The notes below the pieces were generated by a model. It searched no databases and was not told where the DNA came from. It saw nothing but the letters and a program-made list of their open reading frames with translations. From NCBI RefSeq assembly GCF_003254545.1, contig NZ_QJRH01000064.1, positions 1-64,000 of the forward strand: a DNA stretch of 64,000 bases, written 5' to 3'. Below are positions 19,395-28,994 of the stretch, piece by piece. A program made the translations under genes and the position numbers. The stretch comes from Flavobacterium tistrianum (lineage in GTDB: Bacteria > Bacteroidota > Bacteroidia > Flavobacteriales > Flavobacteriaceae). The stretch's first letter is position 1. The number at the start of each line of letters is the position of its first letter.

Positions 19395-22300
19395 TTAAAG
19401 TTGGAAATTAAAACCTAAATTAAACTGTCTCGTAGCCAGCCCGCCTGTTTCTGGATCTCCAAAATATTTCCATTCTTTAGAAGCAGCCCATGTTGCTACG
19501 TTTTGAACTGAAGCATAAATTTTTATGTTTTTAATGCGCACTTTATCCATAAGATCTCTTGGAAGCGTATAGGCTACAGAAATATTGTCTAGACGAATAA
19601 AAGTACGGTCATACAATCTTCCCGGAGCAACAGGAGTTCCCGCAGGCCCTTTAGCATCAAGACGAGCCCAATCGTTAGTTGGATTATCCAATGTCCAATA
19701 TGGATTTACGTATGGATTGAAGTTAAACTTGTATAAACTGGCATCATTGAATGTATTCATATAATTTGAATTAAGCGATTTGCCTCCCATATTAGCATAC
19801 ATGCTAATGCCTAAATCCCAATTTCTGTAAATCTTAAAGTCATTACGCAACATCCATTGTACTGGCGGATTTGAATTACCTAAAAACTGTTTGTCTTTTT
19901 CATTATAAACTGCTTTTTTATAAGGTTTTCCATCAGCATCTACAGCATCTACATCATCTGCCGTATAGCTGTTAGCCACTTTTGGATCTCCTGGACGTTG
20001 TCCATATTTCTGAGCTTCTTTCCATTCATCTTTCTGCCAGATTCCAGTTACTTTGTAATCCCAGATTTGTGTAATTGGTCTTCCTATAAACCATCCATTA
20101 GCAGAATCGTCACCTTCTTTTTTCCCAATAACATTACCATTAGCATCTTTAATATCAACCATGTTGCCATACAATGACACAATTTTGTTCTCGTTATAAG
20201 AGATACCAAATGAAGTACGCCATTCAAAATTTGGCTTTTTCATATTTAGAGTATTTAGGCTCAATTCGACACCTTGATTTTGAATTTCTCCAAGATTAGT
20301 AGCAATTGTCGAAAAACCAGTAAAACCAGGCAAAGATTGACTCATGATCATATCGTGAGTAGATGATCTGTAGAAATCTAATGTAGCAGTGATGCGATCC
20401 TGTAAGAAACCTAAATCAAGACCAATGTTTGTTGACGTTGTTTTTTCCCATTCCAAATTTGGATTTGCCATACGGTCAAGCGCAAGATATTTTATTTCAA
20501 GCGCTTTACCTGAACCATCTAGATACCCCATTGTTCCTGTATTTACCAAGTTTGCTAAAGAAACGTACGGATCTACAAGCGTTCTGTTTCCATTTTGCCC
20601 CCAAGACAAACGCAATTTACCTGTGCTCATAGGCTCCCAGTTAAACCATTTCTCATTTTTAAAATTCCATGCAACTCCAAAAGAAGGGAAAACTGCGTAC
20701 GGATTTGAAGCTCCAAATGCTGAATATCCATCTCGACGTACAGTTGCCGTAAGCATATAGCGATTATCAAACGAATAGAAAAGCCTAGCCATCAATGCAT
20801 CTGCAGTTTCATGTGTGTCATTTGATCTCAATGCACTATTTGCCATTGTTGCCGTATTAACAAGGTGAAAACCTAAAGCGTCTGATGGCTGAATATTATA
20901 AGCGTCCATTCCGTCAGACCAGAAACGACGTTCTTCTGCTTCTTGAACAAAAGTGGCAATAAAGTGATGCTTTTGAGCAATTGTGTAATCCCACGTGATG
21001 GTATTATTCAAGTTATAATCAAATCTTGTTGAATTATTTCTATTTACCCCTGTAGTGGCTGCTGGCCAGTTTGGATTCTGTGTTGATCTAAAATAGCGAT
21101 CATGAAAAAATTGATAACGGGGAGCAATATTGAATGCATAGGTGATACCTAATGGCAGACTTACTTTGGCATTGAAAATAGTATTCAATGTAGTATATCC
21201 CGTCTCTTTATCAATAAATTGACGCTCGTAATAGTAGTTATAATTTTGTCCGGAAACATTTTTACCCATAGGCTGTCTCTCATAATTGCCATTTGCATCA
21301 ATGAAGGTTCCAAACGGACTCGTTCTCATCATGTTATTGTCTCCAGCATTTGTACCTAAAGAAGGCGTAACATCTCCATCTGATCGATCTTGGAAATTAA
21401 CATTTACTCCAAGATCAAGCCAATCTGTAACTTTGGCGTCAACTTTCATGTTAGAGCGAGCCGACTTATAATCATTTCCAACAATTGCTCCCTCAGAATT
21501 TAAATAACCAAAAGAAACATAGTAGTTTACTCTTTCTGCAGCTCCAGAAATACTCAAATTATTATCGTGATTTATGCCTGTTCTAAAAGAGCTGTCACTC
21601 CAATCATGTGTTTTGTTGGCTAAGAAATTTGCCATTAGCGAAGGATCAAAATTTAGTCCTAAGCGATTTCCCCAAACTTCTTTACTGCTTTTTCCATTTG
21701 TTTGAGAAGCAGGCTGATAGGCTAACCATTGTGCTTCTGTAATACCCCATTTAGATAAATCATTTGGATTTGAAAAATAGCCAGGTTTTCCATTAGCCAC
21801 TGTTCCGGCTATAAACGCTTCGTACTGTCCTGTTGCGGTGTTGACACCATACGTTTGAGCAGTTTCCCAATCTTCACGGTATTTTAAGTAACCCTCAGGA
21901 GAATACACTTTACGATAAGCACTTTTATTACTGATGGTTGTGTTGGTCGTAAAATTGATCATAGGTTTACCAGTTTTACCTTTTTTAGTTGAGATAAGAA
22001 TTACCCCAGCTGCGGCTCTCGATCCGTAAACAGATGATGCTGAAGCATCTTTTAGGATATCAAGCTGGGCAATATCGTCAGGATTGATTTCTGACAGTTC
22101 ACCATAAAACTGCATTCCGTCTAGAATAATAAGCGGTTCATTATGAGGCCCACTTTTATCGTCCTTATTCGTACTGGCGGTATAGACAGAAGTTTGTCCT
22201 CGAATTTGTATCTTTCCGCCTCCTTTTGCAGAAGGATCGTAACCTACTCGTACACCAGGAGTACCTCTTAAGATATCCTGAACAGTTTGCGGATTTTGGT

Positions 22301-22787
22301 TAACTAATCTATCAGGAGAAACCTGAACAACAGCTCCTGTTAAATCTTTTTTCTTCATTTTGCCGTATCCTACAACTACAACTTCTTCTAATGAAGCTGT
22401 TGCTCTCTGCATTTTTACATTTACAATAGTTTTTCCTTTTATGGAAACTTCAGTATTGGTATAACCTATGAAAGAGAATACTAATACAGCATTTTCATTT
22501 TCTACTTTTAAAGAAAATTTTCCGTCAAAATCTGTTAAGGCAGCATTTTTACTTCCTTTTTCTACAATAGTAACACCTGGTAGAGGCATACCAGTTTCAT
22601 CATTGACTTGTCCAGTGATGGTTTTTTGTTGTTGTACATTTTGCGATTTCGCCGCACCTTTTGAACTAAGAGCATATCCGTGGACTTGAGATAAAGAAAA
22701 CAAAACGCAGCATAACATCAATTTTGTTTTCAAACTAAATCCAGATACCCCATTAGGACCCATTTTAATCCTGATAAAATTTGTCAT
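19395..22787 (-). CDS. SusC/RagA family TonB-linked outer-membrane transporter
   Basis: An outer-membrane TonB-dependent importer that works with the adjacent SusD lipoprotein. The domains are a carboxypeptidase-regulatory-like domain (ITGQVNDETGMPLPGVTI), the SusC plug with the EVVVVGYGKMKKKDLTG signature, the plug motif ILDGMQFYGELSEINPDDI, then a large barrel ending in QFNLGFNFQL. The open frame reaches 22958 (1187 residues), but those first 57 residues do not look like a leader. The ATG at 22787, or the one at 22763, puts the signal peptide (LKTKLMLCCVLFSLSQVHG) near the start, so 22787 is chosen. The substrate is unknown. Confidence 0.92.
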   Translation of the reverse strand: MTNFIRIKMGPNGVSGFSLKTKLMLCCVLFSLSQVHGYALSSKGAAKSQNVQQQKTITGQVNDETGMPLPGVTIVEKGSKNAALTDFDGKFSLKVENENAVLVFSFIGYTNTEVSIKGKTIVNVKMQRATASLEEVVVVGYGKMKKKDLTGAVVQVSPDRLVNQNPQTVQDILRGTPGVRVGYDPSAKGGGKIQIRGQTSVYTASTNKDDKSGPHNEPLIILDGMQFYGELSEINPDDIAQLDILKDASASSVYGSRAAAGVILISTKKGKTGKPMINFTTNTTISNKSAYRKVYSPEGYLKYREDWETAQTYGVNTATGQYEAFIAGTVANGKPGYFSNPNDLSKWGITEAQWLAYQPASQTNGKSSKEVWGNRLGLNFDPSLMANFLANKTHDWSDSSFRTGINHDNNLSISGAAERVNYYVSFGYLNSEGAIVGNDYKSARSNMKVDAKVTDWLDLGVNVNFQDRSDGDVTPSLGTNAGDNNMMRTSPFGTFIDANGNYERQPMGKNVSGQNYNYYYERQFIDKETGYTTLNTIFNAKVSLPLGITYAFNIAPRYQFFHDRYFRSTQNPNWPAATTGVNRNNSTRFDYNLNNTITWDYTIAQKHHFIATFVQEAEERRFWSDGMDAYNIQPSDALGFHLVNTATMANSALRSNDTHETADALMARLFYSFDNRYMLTATVRRDGYSAFGASNPYAVFPSFGVAWNFKNEKWFNWEPMSTGKLRLSWGQNGNRTLVDPYVSLANLVNTGTMGYLDGSGKALEIKYLALDRMANPNLEWEKTTSTNIGLDLGFLQDRITATLDFYRSSTHDMIMSQSLPGFTGFSTIATNLGEIQNQGVELSLNTLNMKKPNFEWRTSFGISYNENKIVSLYGNMVDIKDANGNVIGKKEGDDSANGWFIGRPITQIWDYKVTGIWQKDEWKEAQKYGQRPGDPKVANSYTADDVDAVDADGKPYKKAVYNEKDKQFLGNSNPPVQWMLRNDFKIYRNWDLGISMYANMGGKSLNSNYMNTFNDASLYKFNFNPYVNPYWTLDNPTNDWARLDAKGPAGTPVAPGRLYDRTFIRLDNISVAYTLPRDLMDKVRIKNIKIYASVQNVATWAASKEWKYFGDPETGGLATRQFNLGFNFQL

Positions 22788-23145
22788 TTTGGTTGGTAAT
22801 TTGGTTAATTGAATAGTTAGTTTTGGAAATTCCTGAAGACATAATTTCTTGTGGAGGTCTTCAGTAGTTTCGTGTGCAAAATTGACTAATAATGATTTTT
22901 GGAAGGAGAAATAAAATACATTTTTGGGTGCAATAAAGTCCTGAAAATGTATTTTCATGGTTTTTTTACCAATAAAAAATATTTTCTGTAAAAAAAATAT
23001 TAAAAAAATGAGAATAAGGCGTTTTACAGATGGGAGGGAAGTATAGAAAGAAGTTCTGGAGTTTGTTTAATTGATTATTGCTTTGGTAACAACTTGTAAC
23101 CAGTTTAAAGAAGAAATAATTATTCTTTGACTTTTGCTTAACTTT

Positions 23146-23604
23146 TTAAGAACGTGGTTTGGCCAAATTTCTATCGTACATAACAATAGTTCCCGCTACG
23201 GCTACATTCAAGCTTTTTTCTGATTTAAACTTTACTAAATGATGGCATTTTTCCATTACTTTTTTAGATAAGCCATGATCTTCTGCGCCCAATATATAAA
23301 CGCAGCGTCTAGGATGTTCGAAGGTTTCCAGATCAGCAGCTTTTTCAGATAATTCGACGCCAACTAATCTTGCACCTTTTGGTAAATTTTCGAAAAAAGC
23401 TTCGAAAGTATCGTAATGAAAATAAGGAATTGCTTTTACTGCATCGTGAGTATCACAAGCTTGTTTGGCATATCGGTTTCCAATGGTAAATATAAAAGTT
23501 GCACCTAAGTTTTGTGCCGATCTCCATAAAACCCCTAAGTTTTCTGGTGTTTTACCATTTTGTATTCCTATACCGAAGTATTCATTTATAAAATTATCAT
23601 TCAT
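23146..23604 (-). CDS. SpoU/TrmH-family RNA 2'-O-methyltransferase
   Basis: A 152-residue SAM-dependent methyltransferase of the SPOUT class with a trefoil knot. The family motifs are all present: the N-terminal N-G-K-T-P-x-N-x-G (motif 1), VYILGAEDHGLS (motif 2) and SLNVAVAGTIVMYDR (motif 3, the SAM-binding knot). The ATG at 23604 is preferred because it begins just before the conserved NEYFGIGIQNGKTP block; the frame extends 12 further codons. Only the catalytic domain is present, with no RNA-binding extension, as in TrmL/TrmH-like short members. The target RNA cannot be told from sequence. Confidence 0.85.
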   Translation of the reverse strand: MNDNFINEYFGIGIQNGKTPENLGVLWRSAQNLGATFIFTIGNRYAKQACDTHDAVKAIPYFHYDTFEAFFENLPKGARLVGVELSEKAADLETFEHPRRCVYILGAEDHGLSKKVMEKCHHLVKFKSEKSLNVAVAGTIVMYDRNLAKPRS

Positions 23605-23679
23605 AACGGCAAAAGTACAAACTGTATGCAGATAAATCAATATTTTGTTAGTGTCGTTGAATAGTAAAATCTAAAAGCA

Positions 23680-23716
23680 AAAAGAGTTAATATATTTCAA
23701 GTATATTAACTCTTTT
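23680..23716 (-). terminator. Strong terminator after the eCIS-downstream glycosidase
   Basis: A perfect 15-bp stem (23680-23694 with 23702-23716) with a 7-base loop. On the minus strand it is followed by a T-rich tract broken by GC. It lies 28 bases beyond the stop of the glycoside hydrolase gene and closes the 31-kb minus-strand run. Confidence 0.8.
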
Positions 23717-23743
23717 AAATTAGTTTAAAAAAAATGACATCTT

Positions 23744-24856
23744 TTAGCCTTTTTTGTAATATTTTAGGACAACATCATTTAATGGGTTTGGTATTAAAGC
23801 GTTTACCGTCAAAGGAACATTTTTGCAATCTTTGTCCCAATGCGTAAAATCTCCATTATCAAAATTAATGGTACACATTATATCTCCGCCTTGGTTGCGT
23901 GTACCATGGGAACCGTCAGAAGTTCCAGGAATCCAAACTTTATCGGCAAACTGAAAAAAGCATATGCCTAATAGAATGTTCGGTTTTTTAGCGCCATATT
24001 CTATACTTCCTGCCAATTGTCCATCTGCTACTTGCTGGTAATTTGGCTTTGTCCTATCATGGCCAATTTCTGTAAACAAAATAGGTTTTTGATATTTTTC
24101 GTATGCTATATCAACATAACCTTTGCCAGATCCTTCTGCATTTTCAAATAGATAGATACGATCGTTATAAGTTTGTGGAGCAAGAAATAGGCGTTTGTTT
24201 AAGTTTTTAGCCGTCACTTTATTCAAAGCATCAAATAATGGGTCCCAAAAGCCAAAACAAGGATATTTTCCGCCATAAGTAGCAAAATCAACAGGATGTC
24301 CAATCATTAATTCTCTATAGTTTGGATATTGTGATGCTTCAATGTTTGCCCAAGATGTTGTGAAATCGATGCAGTTTTGAGCGCTAAAACCGCTAATTCT
24401 AGGTTCGTTTCCAATAACAATTCCAGCAATTGCACTATGGTAATCTGTTTTTTGTGCATTAGAAAAGGAATTTATTAACTTCGGAATTTGTTCATCTCTA
24501 GCATTTAAACCTTCATCGGGTTTAACAAAGTAATTAGAAACCGATACCAATACTTTTATATTAAATGAATTGCAGTAATCTAAAAAGTTTAAATGATTGT
24601 TTCTTGGTTCCCAATCGTACAATCTGATAAGTGTAACGCCCATATCAGCCAATGTCTGAATATCATTACGAGCTTTATTAGGACCGTTAAGATCACAATG
24701 ACTTCCACTTAAAGAAGTATATTCTTTTCCCCAAGCGGGAGTCATACAATCGTAAGCAACATCACTTCCAAAGAAGATATAAGTATGATTTGCGATTGAT
24801 GGATTATATCCCTGAGGATATGGTGCATAACACATTCCGTTGAAATTTGCATTCAT
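23744..24856 (-). CDS. Leaderless TIM-barrel glycoside hydrolase
   Basis: A 370-residue protein that looks like a clan A, (beta/alpha)8 glycosidase. Strand-end motifs include GVTLIRLYDWEP (73-84), IVIGNEPRISG with the candidate acid/base Glu151, and ILFTEIGHDR with the candidate nucleophile Glu263. The spacing and the N-E-P and T-E pair resemble GH17/GH2-type beta-glycosidases, but the exact family is uncertain. There is no signal peptide; the protein starts MNANFNGMCYAPY. It begins 63 bases after the stop of the giant DUF4157 protein on the same strand and precedes the terminator, so it may be the last gene of the eCIS cargo block. It lacks the shared N-terminal cargo motif. Confidence 0.65.
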   Translation of the reverse strand: MNANFNGMCYAPYPQGYNPSIANHTYIFFGSDVAYDCMTPAWGKEYTSLSGSHCDLNGPNKARNDIQTLADMGVTLIRLYDWEPRNNHLNFLDYCNSFNIKVLVSVSNYFVKPDEGLNARDEQIPKLINSFSNAQKTDYHSAIAGIVIGNEPRISGFSAQNCIDFTTSWANIEASQYPNYRELMIGHPVDFATYGGKYPCFGFWDPLFDALNKVTAKNLNKRLFLAPQTYNDRIYLFENAEGSGKGYVDIAYEKYQKPILFTEIGHDRTKPNYQQVADGQLAGSIEYGAKKPNILLGICFFQFADKVWIPGTSDGSHGTRNQGGDIMCTINFDNGDFTHWDKDCKNVPLTVNALIPNPLNDVVLKYYKKG

Positions 24857-24919
24857 AATGGTTGTTTTTTAGTTATTAATTATGTCATTTATTTAAAAGT
24901 TAAAATTTGAATTCATTCA

Positions 24920-27900
24920 TTATTGCATTGATTCTAATATATCAGTATATAAAAACAGTGCGTCACTAAGCGAACTTGATTTTTTTAATGAATAATTAAA
25001 AAGATGTTCATCAATAACATGACTATTTCCAAGCTCTTTTTGTATGGCTATTTTTAAATTGTTTTTCATTTCGGGTGTTATCTTTTTTTTGACTACTAAT
25101 TGCCAATGTATGCCTACATGATTCGCAAATATTTCGGTGCTTGGGGCTACAGTGCCTAATTGAGGCAGCTGGACAACGGGTGCAATGTTGCCCTGAGCGC
25201 TACTGCTAGCACTACTTTTTTTTGCTTTTACTTTTTTTGGTGGAAATTTTTTTTCTGTTCGTCGGGCTATATTGATTAAGCTACGCATTCTTGGCCCAAG
25301 TCCAGGCTCGTTTCCAAAAACTGCTGCAGAGATCAGAGTTTCGAGAGACGTATCATCTATATTTTGAGCAATAAGTCCCCTTAGCACTTTCGTTCTGGTA
25401 GAATCATGATGGTCTATATCTTGACTCAGTTGACCACTTAAAATAGAACGGGCAGTATCTAATGTGTGAATTAAACAATCACCACTTCCAGAATTTTGAA
25501 TAATGTGATATTCTTCAGGATCAACTTGACCTTCTAGTATGGTAAGACCAATTCCGAGTTGAGTGGCTAAGGTGTGTCCTTCCCCTTCGGTTAAATAGGC
25601 ACTGCTTGTAGCCACATCTTGAGAATAGGCTTCTTTGAATAACGGAATTGCTTCAGGATTTATAGCAACATCGCCAATAGGGTCATAATACCACAGATCT
25701 GGTGTCTCCATTTCATCTTGTCGACCTTCAGGTCTATTGTCTCTTTTTTCAGATCCCGTTCTTTTTTCTTTAGAGTCTTTTTTAATATCTCTATTTTTTC
25801 TTTTTTTAGAATCTTTTCTTTCATCTCCAGAAGAATAGCCATCATCATCGCTATCTGAAGAATCTGATATTGTAGAGGCTGTTTTTCCTTTTTTAATATC
25901 TAATCTTTGCCAAGAGTAAGATTTCATTTCTTTTTTGAAAAATCTCCTTATTTCATTAGAAATACTACTTCTTGGAAATTTTTTCTGAAGATCAGCAAAA
26001 AATCCTTGAACTACTTCATGGCCATCTTTTTGATCAGTTTTATGCGCCCAATGTATCAAACCATGCGGATTCATGTTTTGTCCGCCTTCCTGTTGTTTTA
26101 TTCCTGATACTCTAGTAACTAATAAAGTTGAAGCTTTGGTACTTTTCCATTTAAGATATACTTGTTCCTGCTCTTTGGAGGTAGAGGATGTTAAATCGAC
26201 TACCCATACGCTTTTTTTGCTCTTAGTTAATTTAGCCAGTTCGCTATTGAAACTAATTTTGATTGTAGAAGACTGCGTAATATTTGGATTAATGTCCAAC
26301 ATTATAATGTCTTTTGGTTTATAGCCTTTAATTCCAGAACCATGCATTATATCTATTACATCGTGATCTTCATAATAAACCGAACTGTCTCCAGGAATCA
26401 TTGCTTTCATTACAGATTTATTTGGTTTACCTCTTTGAGCAATTTCTTCCTCAAGTTCTTTTATTTTGGCCGCTATTTTTTCCAAATCCTGATCAGATAA
26501 AGATTTTCTGTTTGCTTTCTTATTTTTATGCTGCCTTTTTAGTTTTGTTCTTTCTGCTTTTAGAGAAACACGATCGTCTTCAGTTAATAATTGTGATAAT
26601 GCTGCCATTCCAGAAGGAACTACAACTTTGCCGGTTTTTATATTTATTGGCTTTTGATTGTCTGCTATCTCATCTTCATAATCACTACTACTAACGGGAT
26701 CATCATCAAAATCAACGTCGTCTTTTAGAGTGCTCAGTATGTGCTGAAAAATTGCAATTCTTTCTTCTAGTAGCTCATCACCAATTTCATCTCTTTCTTG
26801 TACACGCTTGTCATAGTCAGGGTCTAAATTTGGACTAGATATGCCTGTAATTTTACCATGAATGTTGGTATTGATGTTTGCATGAAGTTTTAATTTTTTA
26901 CTCTGTTTAAAAATTTTCCTTGCCATTTGCCCCAAGGTAGCATCTTGCTCGGCAAAGAACATTATGTTATCATGATTGCGTTCTAGAACCTGTCCAATCA
27001 TGCTTAAACCTTTTGATCCAGTTTCTATCTGGGTAAAAACAAGATGTTTAAGAAGTGTTTTCTTTTTATTATAACTTTTCATCAAAGTAGATGGGCTAAC
27101 TTCTTTTGTTTTTTTTCCAGTCTTCCAATATTTATAAAGCTGGTCCGTTTTAGCTACTTTATCTTTAAATTCAAATTCAGATTCGTCTTGAATCAATTGT
27201 TGTAATTCGCTATCTATTATACTCAATGCTTTTGCAATAATTATTGAGATGTTTTTATTAATTCCAGGGCTGAGTCTGATGCTTAAATTAGGTCCGAGAT
27301 CTGCCAAGGTTGCGATTTGAAATCCAAAGCTGCTTTTTTCAACTAGACGCGGTAAATTTCCGCCTCTGTTTTGATTGTATAGGCTCATTAATCTGGCTGA
27401 AAGAAGTTTTGTCATTCCTTTAGCCTGACCTGCTCTAATTTTTTTTCCTTTTAAGCTCTGTCTTTCCTGATGGTCAATTATAAATTTTCTTAATATTGGA
27501 AAATGAATGATAAGGGGAGGATAATTTCCATCGTGTATTAATTCGATATTTCCTGTGGGACTTTGAAAAAGCTCTTTGATTGATCCTGATATTTCTCTTT
27601 GAATGGTAATGTATTCATCAATACTTTTTATTTTTTTGGGTCCGCTGTCTTCTTCCTGCATGCCTACGGAAATTTCTTTGACGATTTCTGAAATTACTTC
27701 ATCCAGAATTTCCGCATTAATTCCTTTAAAAAGATCGGGTAGAAGACCGAGTTTATTTTCTTTAGAACCAAATTTGTCACCAATGAGCTGAATCAGTTTA
27801 TTTTTATCACTTCTGATATAACGTGGGTTTAAGCCTTCGCCAATGGCATTAAATATTCCTTGTTTTAAGATTCTTATTAATCTTTTATGTTCATCACTAT

Positions 27901-28801
27901 CAAGATCATGCATAACTATATTATGATCGTCATTTTGTTCATCATCAAAAACAGAAGAATCATCGTCTGAACCTGAGGAATCATTATCAGAACTGGAAGA
28001 TGAGTCAGAATTAGTGGATGAGTTAGAGCTAGAAGATTCACCTGAACTAGAATATTCATCTGAACTAAAAGATTTTTCGTTGTCTTCAGAATCTTCAACT
28101 TCTTCAGGATTATAAATATTGTATCTTTCATCATCAGCTGATATTCTAGCTTGTTTAAAAAATCTTCCGCTTTCGTCATACATATCATAAGTTCCATCTT
28201 CGTTTTTTTTTGCCATATATATTTTAAATGCGGGAGCAGTTACAAGCTTTCCGTCTCCATCAGGACCAATTTTGCGTTGAATAATTTTATTTGTGTTAGA
28301 TGTTCCAGTTAATGAATTATTATTTTGCGAGTTCATTTGTTGAATAACATTATGAGAATTTTGTGTTAGCAAAGCTTTTTGCCCCATAATATCTGCTTCA
28401 TTCTCCAAACCTTTATCATCATTCACATTCACTTTTCCCTTCATTTGCAAAGTAGGTTTTACTCTGCCTTGTTTTTGTTGTACAACGTGCCAAGCTTCGT
28501 GAGGTAGATGTTTTTCCTGTCCTGATGCTATGTGAATATCCGAACCTTGTGCATAAGCATGCGCATTGAGTTGTGCAGGTTTATCAGAGTTATAATGAAC
28601 TTTTACGTCATCCATAGAATGACCAGAAAGATTTTCTATTCCAGATTTCAAATTGTCGGGTAGGCCAGTGTTATTTGCTTTTCTTTGTAAGATAGAGGCA
28701 GGGCGATTGTCCTGTAAAGCCATTGCTTTATTCTGAATGGGTTTTTCATTCAGACTGCTCGCAACAAATGACGTTTTGGCTTTTTCATAACTATTTTCCA
28801 T
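24920..28801 (-). CDS. Giant eCIS-associated DUF4157 protein, possible multidomain effector
   Basis: A 1293-residue protein with no signal peptide. Residues 31-41 carry the shared cargo motif (DNRPASILQRK). Residues 43-144 form a DUF4157 domain with a zinc-metallopeptidase-like HEAWH (101-105) and a downstream Glu in NEADIMG. A very acidic Ser/Asp tract follows (about 235-290), then a long helical and mixed region of unknown fold, another acidic and then Lys/Arg-rich stretch (about 1000-1050), and a C-terminal domain (about 1098-1293). There, GSGDCLIHTL (Cys1109) and HVGIHWQLVV (His1232) suggest a papain/OTU-like Cys-His protease, without the usual OTU Asp. DUF4157 is an established eCIS-locus domain. 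The role as cargo and the protease call are inference. Confidence 0.7.
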   Translation of the reverse strand: MENSYEKAKTSFVASSLNEKPIQNKAMALQDNRPASILQRKANNTGLPDNLKSGIENLSGHSMDDVKVHYNSDKPAQLNAHAYAQGSDIHIASGQEKHLPHEAWHVVQQKQGRVKPTLQMKGKVNVNDDKGLENEADIMGQKALLTQNSHNVIQQMNSQNNNSLTGTSNTNKIIQRKIGPDGDGKLVTAPAFKIYMAKKNEDGTYDMYDESGRFFKQARISADDERYNIYNPEEVEDSEDNEKSFSSDEYSSSGESSSSNSSTNSDSSSSSDNDSSGSDDDSSVFDDEQNDDHNIVMHDLDSDEHKRLIRILKQGIFNAIGEGLNPRYIRSDKNKLIQLIGDKFGSKENKLGLLPDLFKGINAEILDEVISEIVKEISVGMQEEDSGPKKIKSIDEYITIQREISGSIKELFQSPTGNIELIHDGNYPPLIIHFPILRKFIIDHQERQSLKGKKIRAGQAKGMTKLLSARLMSLYNQNRGGNLPRLVEKSSFGFQIATLADLGPNLSIRLSPGINKNISIIIAKALSIIDSELQQLIQDESEFEFKDKVAKTDQLYKYWKTGKKTKEVSPSTLMKSYNKKKTLLKHLVFTQIETGSKGLSMIGQVLERNHDNIMFFAEQDATLGQMARKIFKQSKKLKLHANINTNIHGKITGISSPNLDPDYDKRVQERDEIGDELLEERIAIFQHILSTLKDDVDFDDDPVSSSDYEDEIADNQKPINIKTGKVVVPSGMAALSQLLTEDDRVSLKAERTKLKRQHKNKKANRKSLSDQDLEKIAAKIKELEEEIAQRGKPNKSVMKAMIPGDSSVYYEDHDVIDIMHGSGIKGYKPKDIIMLDINPNITQSSTIKISFNSELAKLTKSKKSVWVVDLTSSTSKEQEQVYLKWKSTKASTLLVTRVSGIKQQEGGQNMNPHGLIHWAHKTDQKDGHEVVQGFFADLQKKFPRSSISNEIRRFFKKEMKSYSWQRLDIKKGKTASTISDSSDSDDDGYSSGDERKDSKKRKNRDIKKDSKEKRTGSEKRDNRPEGRQDEMETPDLWYYDPIGDVAINPEAIPLFKEAYSQDVATSSAYLTEGEGHTLATQLGIGLTILEGQVDPEEYHIIQNSGSGDCLIHTLDTARSILSGQLSQDIDHHDSTRTKVLRGLIAQNIDDTSLETLISAAVFGNEPGLGPRMRSLINIARRTEKKFPPKKVKAKKSSASSSAQGNIAPVVQLPQLGTVAPSTEIFANHVGIHWQLVVKKKITPEMKNNLKIAIQKELGNSHVIDEHLFNYSLKKSSSLSDALFLYTDILESMQ

Positions 28802-28994
28802 ATCATATTTTATTAGAATATTGGGAACCCATTATTAAATCTGTGAATTGGCTTTTTGTTTTATTGTGTTTTGTATGTATAAGTTTTCATTTTTTTTTAG
28901 GTTTATTCTAGTTTTTTTTGAAAATGAAGTTGCTTACTACTTAGGAGTCTAAGAAAAACTAGTGTTAACACTTAAAAAAATATCAAATTTCTTA

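Noticed and set aside
22788..22958. N-terminal extension of SusC as a genuine domain
   Set aside because: It precedes the signal peptide and has no leader or domain features; internal ATGs give a normal SusC start.
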